Shown here: piece by piece, positions 55,239 to 64,000 of the stretch
How the letters are laid out: the number at the start of each line of letters is the position of its first letter
Position numbering within the stretch: position 1 is the stretch's first letter
DNA from: Luteimonas sp. RC10
GTDB taxonomy: Bacteria; Pseudomonadota; Gammaproteobacteria; Xanthomonadales; Xanthomonadaceae
Direction: 5' to 3'
Assembly: GCF_014192745.1 (NCBI RefSeq)
Contig: NZ_JACHYJ010000002.1
Span: forward strand, 62,001 to 126,000
Length of the DNA: 64,000 bases
Notes under the pieces: generated by a model
What the model saw: the letters and a program-made list of their open reading frames with translations, nothing else
Told to the model about the DNA's origin: nothing
The model's database searches: none
Program-made: the position numbers and the translations under genes

Positions 55239-55961
55239 TTACAGCGGCGGCGGCACGCAGCCCATCGCCGACAGCGGCCCATGCAAGGCCGGCACCTGCA
55301 TCAACCACGGACCGGCCAGCGTCAACAGGCCGGCCGCCAGCACCAGCGAGGCCGCCAGCGCGCGCAGCCGCGGGCGCTGCAGCCAGCGGCCCACGCGCTG
55401 GCCCGACCAGGTCAGTGGCAGCATCACCGGCAGTGTGCCCAGGCCGAAGGCGGCCATTGTCAGCGCGCCGCCCGGCACGCTGGCCTGCATCCAGGCCACC
55501 GTCAGCAGGCTCAGGCTGAGCCCGCAGGGCAACCAGCCCCACAGCATTCCCAACGCGATCCGGCGCGGCGCCGTCTCGGCCGGCAACAGGCGCCGCTGCA
55601 GCGGCTGCAACCAGGCCCACAGGCGAGCGCCCGGCCGACGCAGCAGGTCGAAGCCGCCGCGTCCGAACAGCCGCAACGCCACCAGCACCAGCGCCGCGCC
55701 CAGCAACATGCGCAGCCCGAAGCCGATCCACGGGTTGCCGAACACGCCGACCAGCCCGTGGCCGAAACCGCCGACGATCGCCCCGGCCAGCACATAGCCG
55801 CCCACGCGGCCCAGATTGACCTGCAGTGCATGCGGCCAGCCACCGCCCGGTGAGGCGGCCGAGAACCCGGTCGCGATGCCGCCGCACATGGCCGCGCAGT
55901 GCAGACCGCCGAGCAGGCCGCTGGTCAGCGCGGCCAGTACCACCAGCCAGTCAATCGGCAC
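55239..55961 (-). CDS. TauE/SafE-family membrane protein of the cbb3 locus
   Basis: 240-aa integral membrane protein of the type found at the end of cbb3 clusters and often called sulfite exporter TauE/SafE or heavy-metal-transport related. The first helix contains the family's 'SGLLGGLHCAAMCGGIATG' with paired Cys. It probably supports copper or metal handling for the oxidase. Start is a GTG (55961) with AGGA upstream, overlapping the end of ccoS by 11 nt. It is the last gene of the operon. Confidence 0.82.
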   Translation of the reverse strand: MPIDWLVVLAALTSGLLGGLHCAAMCGGIATGFSAASPGGGWPHALQVNLGRVGGYVLAGAIVGGFGHGLVGVFGNPWIGFGLRMLLGAALVLVALRLFGRGGFDLLRRPGARLWAWLQPLQRRLLPAETAPRRIALGMLWGWLPCGLSLSLLTVAWMQASVPGGALTMAAFGLGTLPVMLPLTWSGQRVGRWLQRPRLRALAASLVLAAGLLTLAGPWLMQVPALHGPLSAMGCVPPPL

Positions 55962-56178
55962 GCGGCCGGTCCTGCGGCGGTGTCGCCGGCGGTGCATCCG
56001 TGGACCGCGCGCCCAGCAGGTGCCCGGCCTCGTCGCGGCCGTCGTCGTCGACCAGGATGTCGAGCGCCGGGGTGTCCATGTCGTCGAACTGGCCGCGCCT
56101 GACCGCCCAGACGAAGGCAGCGATCGCGATGCCAAGCAGGACCAGGCTGATCGGGACCAGCAGCAGCAGACTTCTCAT
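55951..56178 (-). CDS. ccoS: cbb3 oxidase assembly protein CcoS
   Basis: 75-aa single-helix protein required for cofactor insertion into cbb3 oxidase. The N-terminal helix (about 4-25) is followed by 'VRRGQFDDMDTPALDILVDD', the diagnostic CcoS motif, and a longer, polar tail than usual. It is coupled to ccoI by an ATGA overlap and has GGAGAA upstream. Confidence 0.92.
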   Translation of the reverse strand: MRSLLLLVPISLVLLGIAIAAFVWAVRRGQFDDMDTPALDILVDDDGRDEAGHLLGARSTDAPPATPPQDRPRAD

Positions 56179-58571
56179 CTCGGTTCTCCGGTCGCCGGCA
56201 CCCGCGTCAGGCGCAGCGCATTGGCGGTGACGAGCAGCGACGACAATGCCATGCCCAGCGCCGCCAGCCACGGTGTCACCAGCCCGGCCGCCGCCACCGG
56301 GATCGCCAGCAGGTTGTAGGCGAGTGCCCAGCCCAGGTTCTGCCGGATCACCCGCCTGGCGCGCCGCGCCACGGCGATCGTCGCCGGAATACGCCGCAAG
56401 GTCGGCCCGGTGGTGACCAGATCAGCGGCGCGCTGGGCCAAGGAGGCGCCCTCGCCCATCGCGATCGAGACGTCGGCGCCGGCCAGCACTGGCGCATCGT
56501 TGAGGCCGTCGCCAATCATTGCCACGGTGCGGCCCTCGGCCTGCAGCGCCCGGACCCGCGCCAGCTTGTCCTCCGGGGTCTGGCGCGCATGCGCGTCGTC
56601 GATGCCCAGTCGCGCGGCCAGCGCCGTGACCGGCGCCTGCGCATCGCCACTGGCCAGATGCAGCGCCAGCCCCAGTTCGCGCAGGCCCTGCAGCGCGGCG
56701 GCCGCGTCCTCGCGCACGTGCTCGCGCAGCGTGAACCGGGCCAGCGCGCGCTGGCCGTCGCCGAGCCACAGCGCGCCATCGTCTGCGCGTCCGGCGGCGA
56801 ACGCCGCCTGGCCCAGCCGCCAGCGCACGCCCTCGACGGTCCCTTCCACACCCTGCCCCGGCACCACCATCATCGCGTCGGCGGCGGCATCGGCAGCGAC
56901 ATGCGCGAAAGCCTGCGCGATCGGATGATTGGCGTCGCGTTCGAGCGCGGCCGCGATCCGCAGCGCATGGGCCGGGTCGAAACCGTCGAAGCCGGTCGCC
57001 TCGTCGAGCTCGGGGCGCGTATCGGTCAAGGTGCCGGTCTTGTCGAAGACCATATCGGTCGCGCTCGCGAGCGTCTCCAGCGCGTCGGCGCGGGTCGCCA
57101 GCACGCCGAGCCGGGCCAGTGCGCCATGCGCCGTGGCCAGCGCCGTGGGCACCGCCAGCGACAGCGCACAGGGGCAGCTGACCACCAGCAGCGCCAGCGT
57201 GACCTCGAACGCGCGCGCCGGATCGTGGATGCGCCAGCCCACGTACACCGCCAGCGCGGTCAGCAGCAGGCCGGCGACGAAGCGGCTGCCGATCCCATCG
57301 GCCAGACGCGCCAGACGCGGCCGGTGCGACTGCGCCTGTTCGACCAGCCGGGTCAGCTGCGACAGCCGCGTGTCGGTGCCGGTGCAAGTCACGCGCACCC
57401 GCACCGGCCATTCGCGGCAGACCGTGCCGGCGTACAGCGGCTCGCCGGCGACGCGGCGCACCGGCGCCGACTCGCCGGTCAGCAGCGATTCCTCGAACAC
57501 CGCCTCGCCATCGAGCAGCACGCCGTCGGCGGGCAGGACATCGCCGGCCGCGACACAGACGATGTCGCCGGCGACGAGCTCGGCAGCCGGCACCGACTCG
57601 CGTGCGCCGTCGGCGCGCTCGCGCACCGCCAGCGACGGCCGCGCGCGCGCCAGCGCATCGACCTGGGCGGTGGCGACGTTGCGCGCGCGTTGTTCGAGCA
57701 TGCGCGCGGCCAGCAGCAGGAACACGAACATCACCGCCGCGTCGTACCAGACGTGGGTGCCGCCGCGGATCGTCTCCCACAGGCTGGCCAGGTAGGCCAG
57801 CAGGGTCGAGGTCGCGATCAGCGTGTCCATCCCGACATGACGTTGGCGCAGCTCGCGCGCCATGCCCGCCAGGAACGGCCAGCCGGCATAGAACACCACC
57901 GGGGTCGACACCAGGAAGGTGATCCAGCGGAAGAAGTCGCGCGTGGCCAGCGGCATCTGCTGGTCGAAGTCCAGGTACAGCGCCTCGGCGAACATCATCG
58001 CCTGCAACGTGCCCAGCCCGGCAATGCCCAGACGCAGCAGCCAGCGCCGACGCTCGCGTACCCGAGCGCGCTCGCGCGCCTCGCCGCCGGCCAGGTACGG
58101 GCGATAACCGAGCGCGGCCAGCCGCTGCAGCACTTGCGACGGCGCGGTGCGCGCCGGGTCCCAGGCGATGCGGATGCGGCCGGTCACCGCGTTGGCGGTG
58201 ACGTCGAGCACGCCATCCTCGCGGCGCAATGCCCGGTCGATCAGCCACGCGCATGCGGCGCAGCGCATGCCGTCGGTCAGCAGCGTGAGCGCGCGTCCAC
58301 CGGGCACCGGGTTGGCGTGCTCGCGCAGCAGATCCTCGCGATCCCAGATTCCGAAGTCGATCGCCTCGTTGCCGACCGGTGCCGGCATCGCACTGCGCAG
58401 GCGGTAGTAATCGCCGAGATCGGCGTGGCGGATCCACTGCGCCGCGGCCGCGCAGCCATCGCAACAGAACGCCTGCGTGGCGCCGTCGATCGGCGCCTGC
58501 ACCGCATGCGCGGTCAGCGGTTCGCCACAATGGAAGCAGCCCGCGGGCGCGGGATGCGCAGCGGCGTTCAC
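56175..58571 (-). CDS. ccoI: Copper-translocating P-type ATPase of the cbb3 locus (CcoI/FixI)
   Basis: 798-aa P1B-type ATPase that exports copper to the periplasm for the CuB centre. N-terminal zinc-finger-like cysteines (Cys12, 15, 36, 37, 40; 'CFHCGEPL', 'FCCDGC') precede an HMA domain with 'GMRCAACAWL' (Cys104, Cys107). Then membrane helices, the transport motif 'SCPCALSLAVP', phosphorylation site 'FDKTGTLTD' (Asp510) and hinge 'GDGLNDAPVL'. It is 7 nt after the fixH gene and coupled to ccoS. Confidence 0.95.
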   Translation of the reverse strand: MNAAAHPAPAGCFHCGEPLTAHAVQAPIDGATQAFCCDGCAAAAQWIRHADLGDYYRLRSAMPAPVGNEAIDFGIWDREDLLREHANPVPGGRALTLLTDGMRCAACAWLIDRALRREDGVLDVTANAVTGRIRIAWDPARTAPSQVLQRLAALGYRPYLAGGEARERARVRERRRWLLRLGIAGLGTLQAMMFAEALYLDFDQQMPLATRDFFRWITFLVSTPVVFYAGWPFLAGMARELRQRHVGMDTLIATSTLLAYLASLWETIRGGTHVWYDAAVMFVFLLLAARMLEQRARNVATAQVDALARARPSLAVRERADGARESVPAAELVAGDIVCVAAGDVLPADGVLLDGEAVFEESLLTGESAPVRRVAGEPLYAGTVCREWPVRVRVTCTGTDTRLSQLTRLVEQAQSHRPRLARLADGIGSRFVAGLLLTALAVYVGWRIHDPARAFEVTLALLVVSCPCALSLAVPTALATAHGALARLGVLATRADALETLASATDMVFDKTGTLTDTRPELDEATGFDGFDPAHALRIAAALERDANHPIAQAFAHVAADAAADAMMVVPGQGVEGTVEGVRWRLGQAAFAAGRADDGALWLGDGQRALARFTLREHVREDAAAALQGLRELGLALHLASGDAQAPVTALAARLGIDDAHARQTPEDKLARVRALQAEGRTVAMIGDGLNDAPVLAGADVSIAMGEGASLAQRAADLVTTGPTLRRIPATIAVARRARRVIRQNLGWALAYNLLAIPVAAAGLVTPWLAALGMALSSLLVTANALRLTRVPATGEPR

Positions 58572-58578
58572 GTCTGCA

Positions 58579-59076
58579 TCAGGGCTGCAGCGACGGCGCC
58601 AGGCGGGCGGCGTGCTGTTGCTTGGGCAGGCGTCCTTGCAGGCGCCAGGTGCCGTCGGCGGGTGCCAGCTGCACGATCCAGTCGTGACCGTCGTCGATCG
58701 GCGTGGTCGAGCGCCACCCGGTCTCCGTCGGTGCCAACTCCAGCGTCAGGTCGTCCTCCGACTGGGTCGGATGCTGCAGGAGCAGCCGCAAGTTCGCCTC
58801 GCGCGGGAACTCGCCCGTTGCCGGGATCGCCTCGACCATCGTCTCGTCGATCCGCACGATCGCGCTCAGCCCCAGTTGCCGCGCCTTCGCGTCCGGGCCC
58901 AGATTGGTGGTCTGGATCTGCGAGACGCGGCGGACCTCGTCGTTGACGACATCGTCGCCGCCGGTGCGGGTGGCGACGATCAACAGCCCCACGCCGGCGA
59001 CGATGGAGGCCAGCGGCAGGCCGATGACCAGCCACATCACCGGGATCCGCCACAGCGGGCGCTTGTTGTCATTCAT
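58579..59076 (-). CDS. ccoH: FixH (CcoH) family protein
   Basis: 165-aa inner-membrane protein with one N-terminal helix ('WRIPVMWLVIGLPLASIVAG') and a periplasmic domain, the FixH layout; FixH/CcoH is needed for cbb3 assembly. The ATG overlaps the ccoG stop by 1 nt (TGATG). The C-terminal part contains 'GWRSTTPIDDGHDWIVQLAP', with the family's final 'RLQGRL'. Confidence 0.88.
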   Translation of the reverse strand: MNDNKRPLWRIPVMWLVIGLPLASIVAGVGLLIVATRTGGDDVVNDEVRRVSQIQTTNLGPDAKARQLGLSAIVRIDETMVEAIPATGEFPREANLRLLLQHPTQSEDDLTLELAPTETGWRSTTPIDDGHDWIVQLAPADGTWRLQGRLPKQQHAARLAPSLQP

Positions 59077-60620
59077 CACATCGGTCCAAAGAAGCTGCTG
59101 TCGACTGTCTTGCGCGTGCCGTCGTCGTCCTCGACGACGAATCGCACCTCGTGGCGCCCCCGCACACCCTCAGGTGCCACCAGCACCAGCGGGAACGAGA
59201 CCACCTCTTCCGCACGCGCCGGCACGGCCTGGGCATTGTCGCGCAGTTCGATGCCCGGCGTCGCGGATTCGACCAGGATGCGGAACTCGCGCGCCGCGTC
59301 GGACTTGTTGACCAGCTTGAGCGTGTAGGCGTTTTCGGTGCTGCCGTCGCCGGCTTCGCGGTAGAGCGCATTGCGGTCGCGCAGCACTTCCACGATCAGG
59401 TCGCTGCGGGTGCCCACGCCGACCGCCCAGGCCACGCACAGCGCGACCAGCAGCGCGCCGTAGACGAAGATGCGCGGGCGCAGCACCTTGGTGGCCTTGC
59501 CGTCGATCGCATTCTGCGTGGAGTAGCGGATCAGCCCACGCGGATAGCCCATCTTGTCCATGACGCTGTCGCAGGCGTCGATGCAGGCGCCGCAAGCGAT
59601 GCACTCGTACTGCAGCCCGTTGCGGATGTCGATGCCGGTCGGACAGACCTGCACGCAGATCGTGCAGTCGATGCAGTCGCCCAGCGCCTCGGGGGCGAAC
59701 TTGGGCAACGGTTCGATCGCGCCCAGGTCGCCGTCCCAGGTGATGGTGCCGCGCGCCTGCGCGTTCTGGCTGGCAGCCGACGGGTGGCGCCCGGCGCGGA
59801 ATACGTAGTCATAGGCGACCAGCTTGTCGAGCAGGCCTCGGCCGCGCTCAAGCACACTGCCCAGACCACGCTTGCGCGGACCGCGCGGTTCGCCGCGCAT
59901 CGGGTCGTAGGCGATGATCAGGGTATTGCGGTCGAACATCGCGCTCTGGAAGCGCGCATAGGGGCACATGTACTTGCAGACCTGCTCGCGCAGGAAGCCG
60001 GCATTGCCCCAGGTGGCCAAAGCGTAGAACAGCACCCAGAACGTTTCCCAGCCGCCCCACGACAGCGTCATCGCGCGCGCGCCCAGGTCGGTGATCGGGG
60101 TGAAGAAGCCGACGAAGGTGAAGCCGGTCCACAGCGCGAACACCGCCCAGATCAGGTGCTTGCCGCCCTTGCGCATCACCTTCTCGCCGGTCCAGGGGCC
60201 GGCGTCGAGCTTCATGCGCTTGGAGCGATCGCCTTCGGTCCAGCGCTCCATCCACAGGAACACTTCGGTCCACACCGTCTGCGGGCAGGCGTAGCCGCAG
60301 AACAGGCGCCCGGCGAGCGCGGTGAAGAAAAACAGCGCCAGCGCCGCGATGATCAGCAGCAACGCCAGGAACAGGAAATCCTGTGGCCAGAAAGTCAGGC
60401 CGAAGACATGGAACTTGCGCGCCGGCAGATCGAACAGCACCGCCTGGCGCCCGTCCCAGCGCAGCCAGGGGAACACATAGAACATGCCCAGCAGCCAGAC
60501 CACCGCCGCCACGCGCAGCCGGTTGAGCCGACCCGATACATCGCGCGGGTAGACCTTGCGCTCGCTCTGGTAGACAGAACCGCCGTCATCGACGACTTCG
60601 AGCGGAATCGACCCCTTCAC
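59076..60620 (-). CDS. ccoG: cbb3 oxidase accessory iron-sulfur protein CcoG
   Basis: 514-aa membrane protein (FixG/CcoG/RdxA family). Five or so helices in the first half contain 'GRLFCGYACPQTVWTEVF' and 'CKYMCPYARFQSAMFD'. The ferredoxin-like section has two 4Fe-4S sites: 'CIDCTICVQVCP' and 'CIACGACIDACD'. The C-terminal periplasmic Ig-like part ends 'VVEDDDGTRKTVDSSFFGP'. CcoG has been linked to copper reduction/handling for the oxidase. GGGAG precedes the start; a 195-nt gap separates it from the upstream small membrane-protein gene. Confidence 0.95.
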   Translation of the reverse strand: MKGSIPLEVVDDGGSVYQSERKVYPRDVSGRLNRLRVAAVVWLLGMFYVFPWLRWDGRQAVLFDLPARKFHVFGLTFWPQDFLFLALLLIIAALALFFFTALAGRLFCGYACPQTVWTEVFLWMERWTEGDRSKRMKLDAGPWTGEKVMRKGGKHLIWAVFALWTGFTFVGFFTPITDLGARAMTLSWGGWETFWVLFYALATWGNAGFLREQVCKYMCPYARFQSAMFDRNTLIIAYDPMRGEPRGPRKRGLGSVLERGRGLLDKLVAYDYVFRAGRHPSAASQNAQARGTITWDGDLGAIEPLPKFAPEALGDCIDCTICVQVCPTGIDIRNGLQYECIACGACIDACDSVMDKMGYPRGLIRYSTQNAIDGKATKVLRPRIFVYGALLVALCVAWAVGVGTRSDLIVEVLRDRNALYREAGDGSTENAYTLKLVNKSDAAREFRILVESATPGIELRDNAQAVPARAEEVVSFPLVLVAPEGVRGRHEVRFVVEDDDGTRKTVDSSFFGPM

Positions 60621-60814
60621 GTCGTCGCTCCCGGCAGCGGGACGAAGGACGAGGGGAACTTGGGCTGGATGCGATTCATCTGGCTACCGATAGGGGTGCG
60701 ACCGACGTGAGCGTTCGGTGATGAACGCTATTGTCCGCCCCGTTCAGGGCGTCGGAATGCGACCCGTTGTCGCAGCGCGCAACGGGCCGCGCCACGCCGA
60801 GGGTTGCCGCCGGC

Positions 60815-61111
60815 TCAGTCCGGCGACAACGGTCGGTTGAAGCGGCTCGCAGGCCGCAGAAGGATCCATGTGAACAGGCTGGAGGCCGCAGTCGCCAGCC
60901 AGAACATGAAGAACCCGAGGGTGTATCCCAGCTCGCGCGACATCGACAGATCCGGGAAGGTCATGTCGCGAAGCGCGAGGGGATCGACGAAGGCGAAGAA
61001 CACCATGGTGCACACGCCCGCCGCGAAGAAGCTCGGCCACAGAATCGCGCCCACCCGCTGCGCCAGCGGACGTGGCGGGTGGTCGAAGCGCGGTTCCGTG
61101 AAATCCGTCAT
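60815..61111 (-). CDS. Small two-helix membrane protein of the cbb3 locus
   Basis: 98-aa protein with two predicted helices (about 21-43 and 61-86: 'AILWPSFFAAGVCTMVFFAF' and 'GYTLGFFMFWLATAASSLFT'). I do not know a family name. It is coupled to ccoP by an ATGA overlap, at the spot between ccoP and ccoG where some gammaproteobacterial loci have a small orf. A role as an oxidase subunit or assembly factor is inferred from position only. Confidence 0.75.
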   Translation of the reverse strand: MTDFTEPRFDHPPRPLAQRVGAILWPSFFAAGVCTMVFFAFVDPLALRDMTFPDLSMSRELGYTLGFFMFWLATAASSLFTWILLRPASRFNRPLSPD

Positions 61112-62049
61112 TGGCGTGCCGTGGTGTCCGCTGCCGGCTTATTGGACAACGACCAGACGTAGGCTGCAACCAGGCGCGAACGGGTCTCGCCCAGCAGCTC
61201 GCGATGCGCGGGCATGACCCCGTGCCGGCCTTCGTTGATCGTCTGGCGGATGCTCTCGAGCGTGTTCGGATACAGGGTGTTGCGCGCCGTCAGGTTTGGA
61301 GCGCCCAACGCCTGGTTACCCTTGCCGTCGACACCGTGGCAAGCCACGCACAGGCCCTGGAAGTGCTGCTCGCCGCGCGCCGCCATGTAGTCGGTGCTCA
61401 GCGTCTGCTCCAGGTCCGGCGAACGCAGTGCGCGCACGTAGGCGGCCGTCTGGGTCACCGCGACATCGCCGCCGATCCCGGCCAGCACCGACCCCAGCGG
61501 CGGCATGATGCCCTGGCGGCCATCGAGCACCGTCTCCAGGATCCGCTCCGGCTCACCGCCCCAGTTCCAGACATCGTCGGTCAGGTTCGGGTAGCCGGGT
61601 GCGCCCTGCGCAGTCGAGCCATGGCAGGCCGCACAGGTGTTGACGAAGATCGAACGGCCCAGGTCCATCGCCCGTGGGTCGCCGGCCAACTGCTCGAGGG
61701 GCTTGCCGGCGAATGCACCGAAGGTCTCCTCGAGTTGTGCGTCGCGACGGGCCTTGTCGGCATCGTGCTCGCGCGCCGAGGTCCAGCCGCTGGTGCCTGC
61801 GAAGTTGCCCAGGCCCGGATACCAGATCAGGTAGCCGATCGCGAACACCACCGTCAGGTAGAACAGGTTGATCCACCACTTGGGCAGCGGCTTGTTGTAC
61901 TCGGTGATATCGCCGTCCCAGACATGGCTGGTGTCATCGGGCTTCGGGTCGCCGGGGCGGCGCCGCGATGTCCAGATCAACAACCAGACGCAGCCGACGA
62001 TGTTCAACGCCACGATGGCGATGACATACCACGACCAAGCGTTGCTCAT
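61108..62049 (-). CDS. ccoP: cbb3 oxidase dihaem cytochrome c subunit
   Basis: 313-aa subunit III. N-terminal hydrophilic part 'SHVWDGDITEYNKPLPKWWI' (about 41-60) is typical of CcoP, followed by a membrane helix (61-80). Two periplasmic cytochrome c domains each have CxxCH: Cys139/Cys142/His143 ('CAACH') and Cys234/Cys237/His238 ('CVACH'). It takes electrons from soluble cytochrome c. An additional N-terminal helix (7-27) is present, as in the double-helix CcoP variants. It overlaps both ccoQ and the next gene by 4 nt. Confidence 0.96.
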   Translation of the reverse strand: MSNAWSWYVIAIVALNIVGCVWLLIWTSRRRPGDPKPDDTSHVWDGDITEYNKPLPKWWINLFYLTVVFAIGYLIWYPGLGNFAGTSGWTSAREHDADKARRDAQLEETFGAFAGKPLEQLAGDPRAMDLGRSIFVNTCAACHGSTAQGAPGYPNLTDDVWNWGGEPERILETVLDGRQGIMPPLGSVLAGIGGDVAVTQTAAYVRALRSPDLEQTLSTDYMAARGEQHFQGLCVACHGVDGKGNQALGAPNLTARNTLYPNTLESIRQTINEGRHGVMPAHRELLGETRSRLVAAYVWSLSNKPAADTTARQ

Positions 62050-62186
62050 GACCCCTGCTCCTCGTCATCGTCCAGCGGCAGTTGCGCGGCTGCCTCGAAT
62101 TCGGTTTTGCGCTTCGGGCTCCACGCCCAGACCCAGCCGCTGATGAAGCACAGCAGCAGGATCGCGGTGACGATTCCGGAAATCAT
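62046..62186 (-). CDS. ccoQ: cbb3 oxidase subunit CcoQ
   Basis: 46-aa single-helix subunit ('[20 protein letters not shown]') with the CcoQ-type '[20 protein letters not shown]' end. It is too short for many gene callers. It overlaps ccoO and ccoP by ATGA on each side. Confidence 0.93.
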   Translation of the reverse strand: MISGIVTAILLLCFISGWVWAWSPKRKTEFEAAAQLPLDDDEEQGS

Positions 62187-62818
62187 TGGCTGTCCCCTCC
62201 CTTGGGGGCGTGGCGACCGAGGCCCTGCAGGTAAGCGACCACGGCATCGAGTTCGGTCTTGCCCGAGACGTCCTCGGCAGCCTGCGCCACCTGCTCGTCG
62301 GAGTAGGGATCGCCCAGGCGCTGCAGGGCCTGCATGCGGCGGCTGACCTGCTCGCCGTCGAGCGTGGCCTTGGCCAGCCACGAGTAGGCGGGCATGTTCG
62401 ACTCGGGCACCACGTCGCGTGGGTTGTTCAGATGCACGCGGTGCCAGTCGTCGGAGTAGCGGCCACCGACGCGGGCCAGATCCGGCCCGGTGCGCTTGCT
62501 GCCCCACTGGAACGGCCGGTCGTAGACCGACTCGCCGGCCAGCGAGTAATGGCCGTAACGCTCGGACTCGAAGCGCAGCGTGCGCACCATCTGCGAGTGG
62601 CAGTTGTAGCAACCCTCGCGGACGTACACGTCACGTCCAGCCAACTCCAGCGCGGGGTACGGTTCCACTCCCGGCAGCGGCTCAATCGCCTCGGCCTGGT
62701 ACATCAGCGGCACGATCTCGGCCAGACCGCCGAACGACACCGCCACCGCAATCAGCACCGCCATCAAGCCGACGTTCTTCTCGACTTTTTCGTGCGCGTT
62801 CTTGTTTTCGCCGCTCAT
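62183..62818 (-). CDS. ccoO: cbb3 oxidase monohaem cytochrome c subunit
   Basis: 211-aa subunit II with an N-terminal anchor (about 17-38) and one haem c site, '[18 protein letters not shown]' (Cys70, Cys73, His74), the hallmark of CcoO. '[20 protein letters not shown]'-type sequence after it is likewise standard; the Met ligand lies in '[11 protein letters not shown]'. Coupled to ccoN and ccoQ by ATGA overlaps. Confidence 0.96.
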   Translation of the reverse strand: MSGENKNAHEKVEKNVGLMAVLIAVAVSFGGLAEIVPLMYQAEAIEPLPGVEPYPALELAGRDVYVREGCYNCHSQMVRTLRFESERYGHYSLAGESVYDRPFQWGSKRTGPDLARVGGRYSDDWHRVHLNNPRDVVPESNMPAYSWLAKATLDGEQVSRRMQALQRLGDPYSDEQVAQAAEDVSGKTELDAVVAYLQGLGRHAPKGGDSQ

Positions 62819-64000
62819 GCCTGGCCTCCTGCGGAGACCTGCGCGGCCACCGGGGCGGGGTTGTGGGAGACGTCGGGAGGAAGCACCGGCTGGTCGGCCG
62901 TGACGACCTGGCTCTGCCGGTAGGTCTTCCAGAAGTTGAAGGCCATCAGCAACATGCCCGACAGGACCACGATGCCGCCCAGCAGGCGCACCAGGTAGTA
63001 CGGGTAGGTCGCACTGAGACCCTCGACGAAGCTGTAGGTCAGCGTGCCGTCCTCATTGGTGGCGCGCCACATCAGGCCCTGCATGACGCCGGCGATCCAC
63101 ATCGAGGCGATGTAGAGCACCACGCCCACGGTGTGCAGCCAGAAATGCAGGTCGATCCACTTGGTCGAGTACATCTCCTTGAGGCCCAGCAGGCGCGGCA
63201 TCAGCGCGTAGATCGAGCCGATCGAGATCATCGCCACCCAGCCCAGCGCACCGGCGTGCACATGGCCCACGGTCCAGTCGGTGTAGTGCGAGAGCGAGTT
63301 GACGGTCTTGATCGACATCATCGGCCCCTCGAACGTGGCGATCATGTAGAACGAGATCGCGACGATCAGGAACTTGAGGATCGGATCGGTGCGCAGCTTG
63401 TGCCACACGCCCGAGAGCGTCATCACGCCGTTGATCGCACCGCCCCAACTGGGCGCCAGCAGGATCAGCGAGAACACCATGCCCAGTGACTGCGCCCAGT
63501 CGGGCAGCGCGGTGTACTGCAGATGGTGCGGGCCGGCCCACATATAGACCGCGATCAGCGCCCAGAAGTGCACGATCGACAACCGGTAGGAGTAGATCGG
63601 CCGGCCGGCCTGCTTGGGCACGTAGTAGTACATCATGCCCAGGAAGCCGGCGGTCAGGAAAAAGCCGACCGCGTTGTGGCCGTACCACCACTGCACCATC
63701 GCATCGACCGCGCCGCTGTAGACCGGATAGGACTTCAGCGGGCCGACCGGGATCGCGATGTTGTTGACGATGTGCAACAGCGCCACGGCGATGATGAACG
63801 CCGCGAAGAACCAGTTGGCCACATAGATGTGCTTGACCCGGCGCTTGGCGATCGTGCCCAGGTAGAGCACCGCGTAGGCGACCCAGACCACGGTGATCAG
63901 CAGGTCGATCGGCCACTCGAGCTCGGCGTACTCCTTGCCCTGGGTCAGACCCAGCGGCAGGGTGATCGCCGCAGCGACGATGACCGCCTGCCAGCCCCAG
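62815..64000 (-). CDS. ccoN: cbb3 oxidase subunit I (5' end outside window)
   Basis: C-terminal ~395 residues of the catalytic subunit; the frame stays open to the window edge. Visible: the CuB His and cross-linked Tyr in '[16 protein letters not shown]' and '[18 protein letters not shown]', the two CuB His in '[15 protein letters not shown]', and the haem-binding pair in '[13 protein letters not shown]'. The last 40 residues are hydrophilic. It is first in the operon ccoN-O-Q-P. The promoter lies outside the window. Confidence 0.96.
   Translation of the reverse strand, partial: WGWQAVIVAAAITLPLGLTQGKEYAELEWPIDLLITVVWVAYAVLYLGTIAKRRVKHIYVANWFFAAFIIAVALLHIVNNIAIPVGPLKSYPVYSGAVDAMVQWWYGHNAVGFFLTAGFLGMMYYYVPKQAGRPIYSYRLSIVHFWALIAVYMWAGPHHLQYTALPDWAQSLGMVFSLILLAPSWGGAINGVMTLSGVWHKLRTDPILKFLIVAISFYMIATFEGPMMSIKTVNSLSHYTDWTVGHVHAGALGWVAMISIGSIYALMPRLLGLKEMYSTKWIDLHFWLHTVGVVLYIASMWIAGVMQGLMWRATNEDGTLTYSFVEGLSATYPYYLVRLLGGIVVLSGMLLMAFNFWKTYRQSQVVTADQPVLPPDVSHNPAPVAAQVSAGGQA

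Noticed and set aside
60711..60786. Terminator between the small membrane-protein gene and ccoG
   Set aside because: Two weak stems (6 and 7 bp) without T-runs; not enough to claim a terminator or to split the cco operon.

Overview
The window is chromosomal DNA of a GC-rich gammaproteobacterium, most likely a Lysobacteraceae/Xanthomonadaceae member (Lysobacter/Luteimonas-like). The reasons are the kynurenine (3-hydroxyanthranilate) cluster, an S46 dipeptidyl peptidase, DUF3247, a 'ggggtcagagtgcaatt' palindrome and 'cccctctcccgc' hairpin repeats of the kind common in that family, and very high GC in nearly all coding regions. I see no rRNA, tRNA, CRISPR array, prophage or IS transposase. Functional calls are my own reading of the sequence; no database search was run.

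Layout. 0.3-6.9 kb: an MHS-type MFS transporter (-), then a cyoABCD ubiquinol oxidase operon followed by SURF1 (+). 6.9-11.7 kb: housekeeping genes: an IscA/ErpA-type Fe-S carrier (-), asnS, small secreted/membrane/unknown proteins, an SDR lacking its Tyr/Lys, and a Nei glycosylase. 11.7-19.6 kb: a compact kynurenine catabolic operon: aminomuconate-semialdehyde dehydrogenase, beta-carbonic anhydrase, RidA-type 2-aminomuconate deaminase, haaO, ACMS decarboxylase, kynU, an unknown 306-aa protein, kmo. It takes kynurenine to 3-hydroxykynurenine, 3-hydroxyanthranilate, ACMS, aminomuconate semialdehyde, 2-aminomuconate and 4-oxalocrotonate. 19.6-22.6 kb: a tandem repeat that copies the start of sbcB, then sbcB, DUF2461 and DUF2939 genes. 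22.7-31.4 kb: PAP2 phosphatase, ispG, a RegB/RegA-type redox two-component pair, a secreted metallophosphoesterase, an RluA-type pseudouridine synthase and an S46 peptidase.

31.5-34.7 kb holds an overlapping three-gene operon: N-formylglutamate amidohydrolase-like, DUF1704/QEGLA HExxxH metallopeptidase-like, and a GshB-like ATP-grasp ligase. This is the best candidate for a poorly described system, possibly an amino-acid ligation/removal cycle. 34.7-46.2 kb: a YdeP-type molybdopterin oxidoreductase, a Crp-like regulator, lipoproteins including two tandem MliC-type lysozyme inhibitors, a membrane-protein frame that runs into a DUF1328 gene, an apparently circularly permuted ROK kinase, a YkgJ-type Cys-cluster protein, an SDR, a glycine-zipper protein and a nitroreductase. 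46.3-55.2 kb: an AtoE-type fatty-acid transporter, a 178-bp tandem repeat, an M13 metallopeptidase, a lipoprotein-type hexose mutarotase, a GH16 glucanase behind a LacI-type palindrome, glutaminase and glutathionyl-hydroquinone reductase.

55.2-64.0 kb (-): a complete cbb3 oxidase locus, ccoNOQP, a small membrane protein, then ccoG-fixH-ccoI-ccoS and a TauE/SafE-family protein; ccoN runs off the right edge. The window therefore carries a low-affinity (bo-type) and a high-affinity (cbb3) terminal oxidase, plus a RegBA-like pair of the type that in other proteobacteria adjusts such oxidases to redox state.
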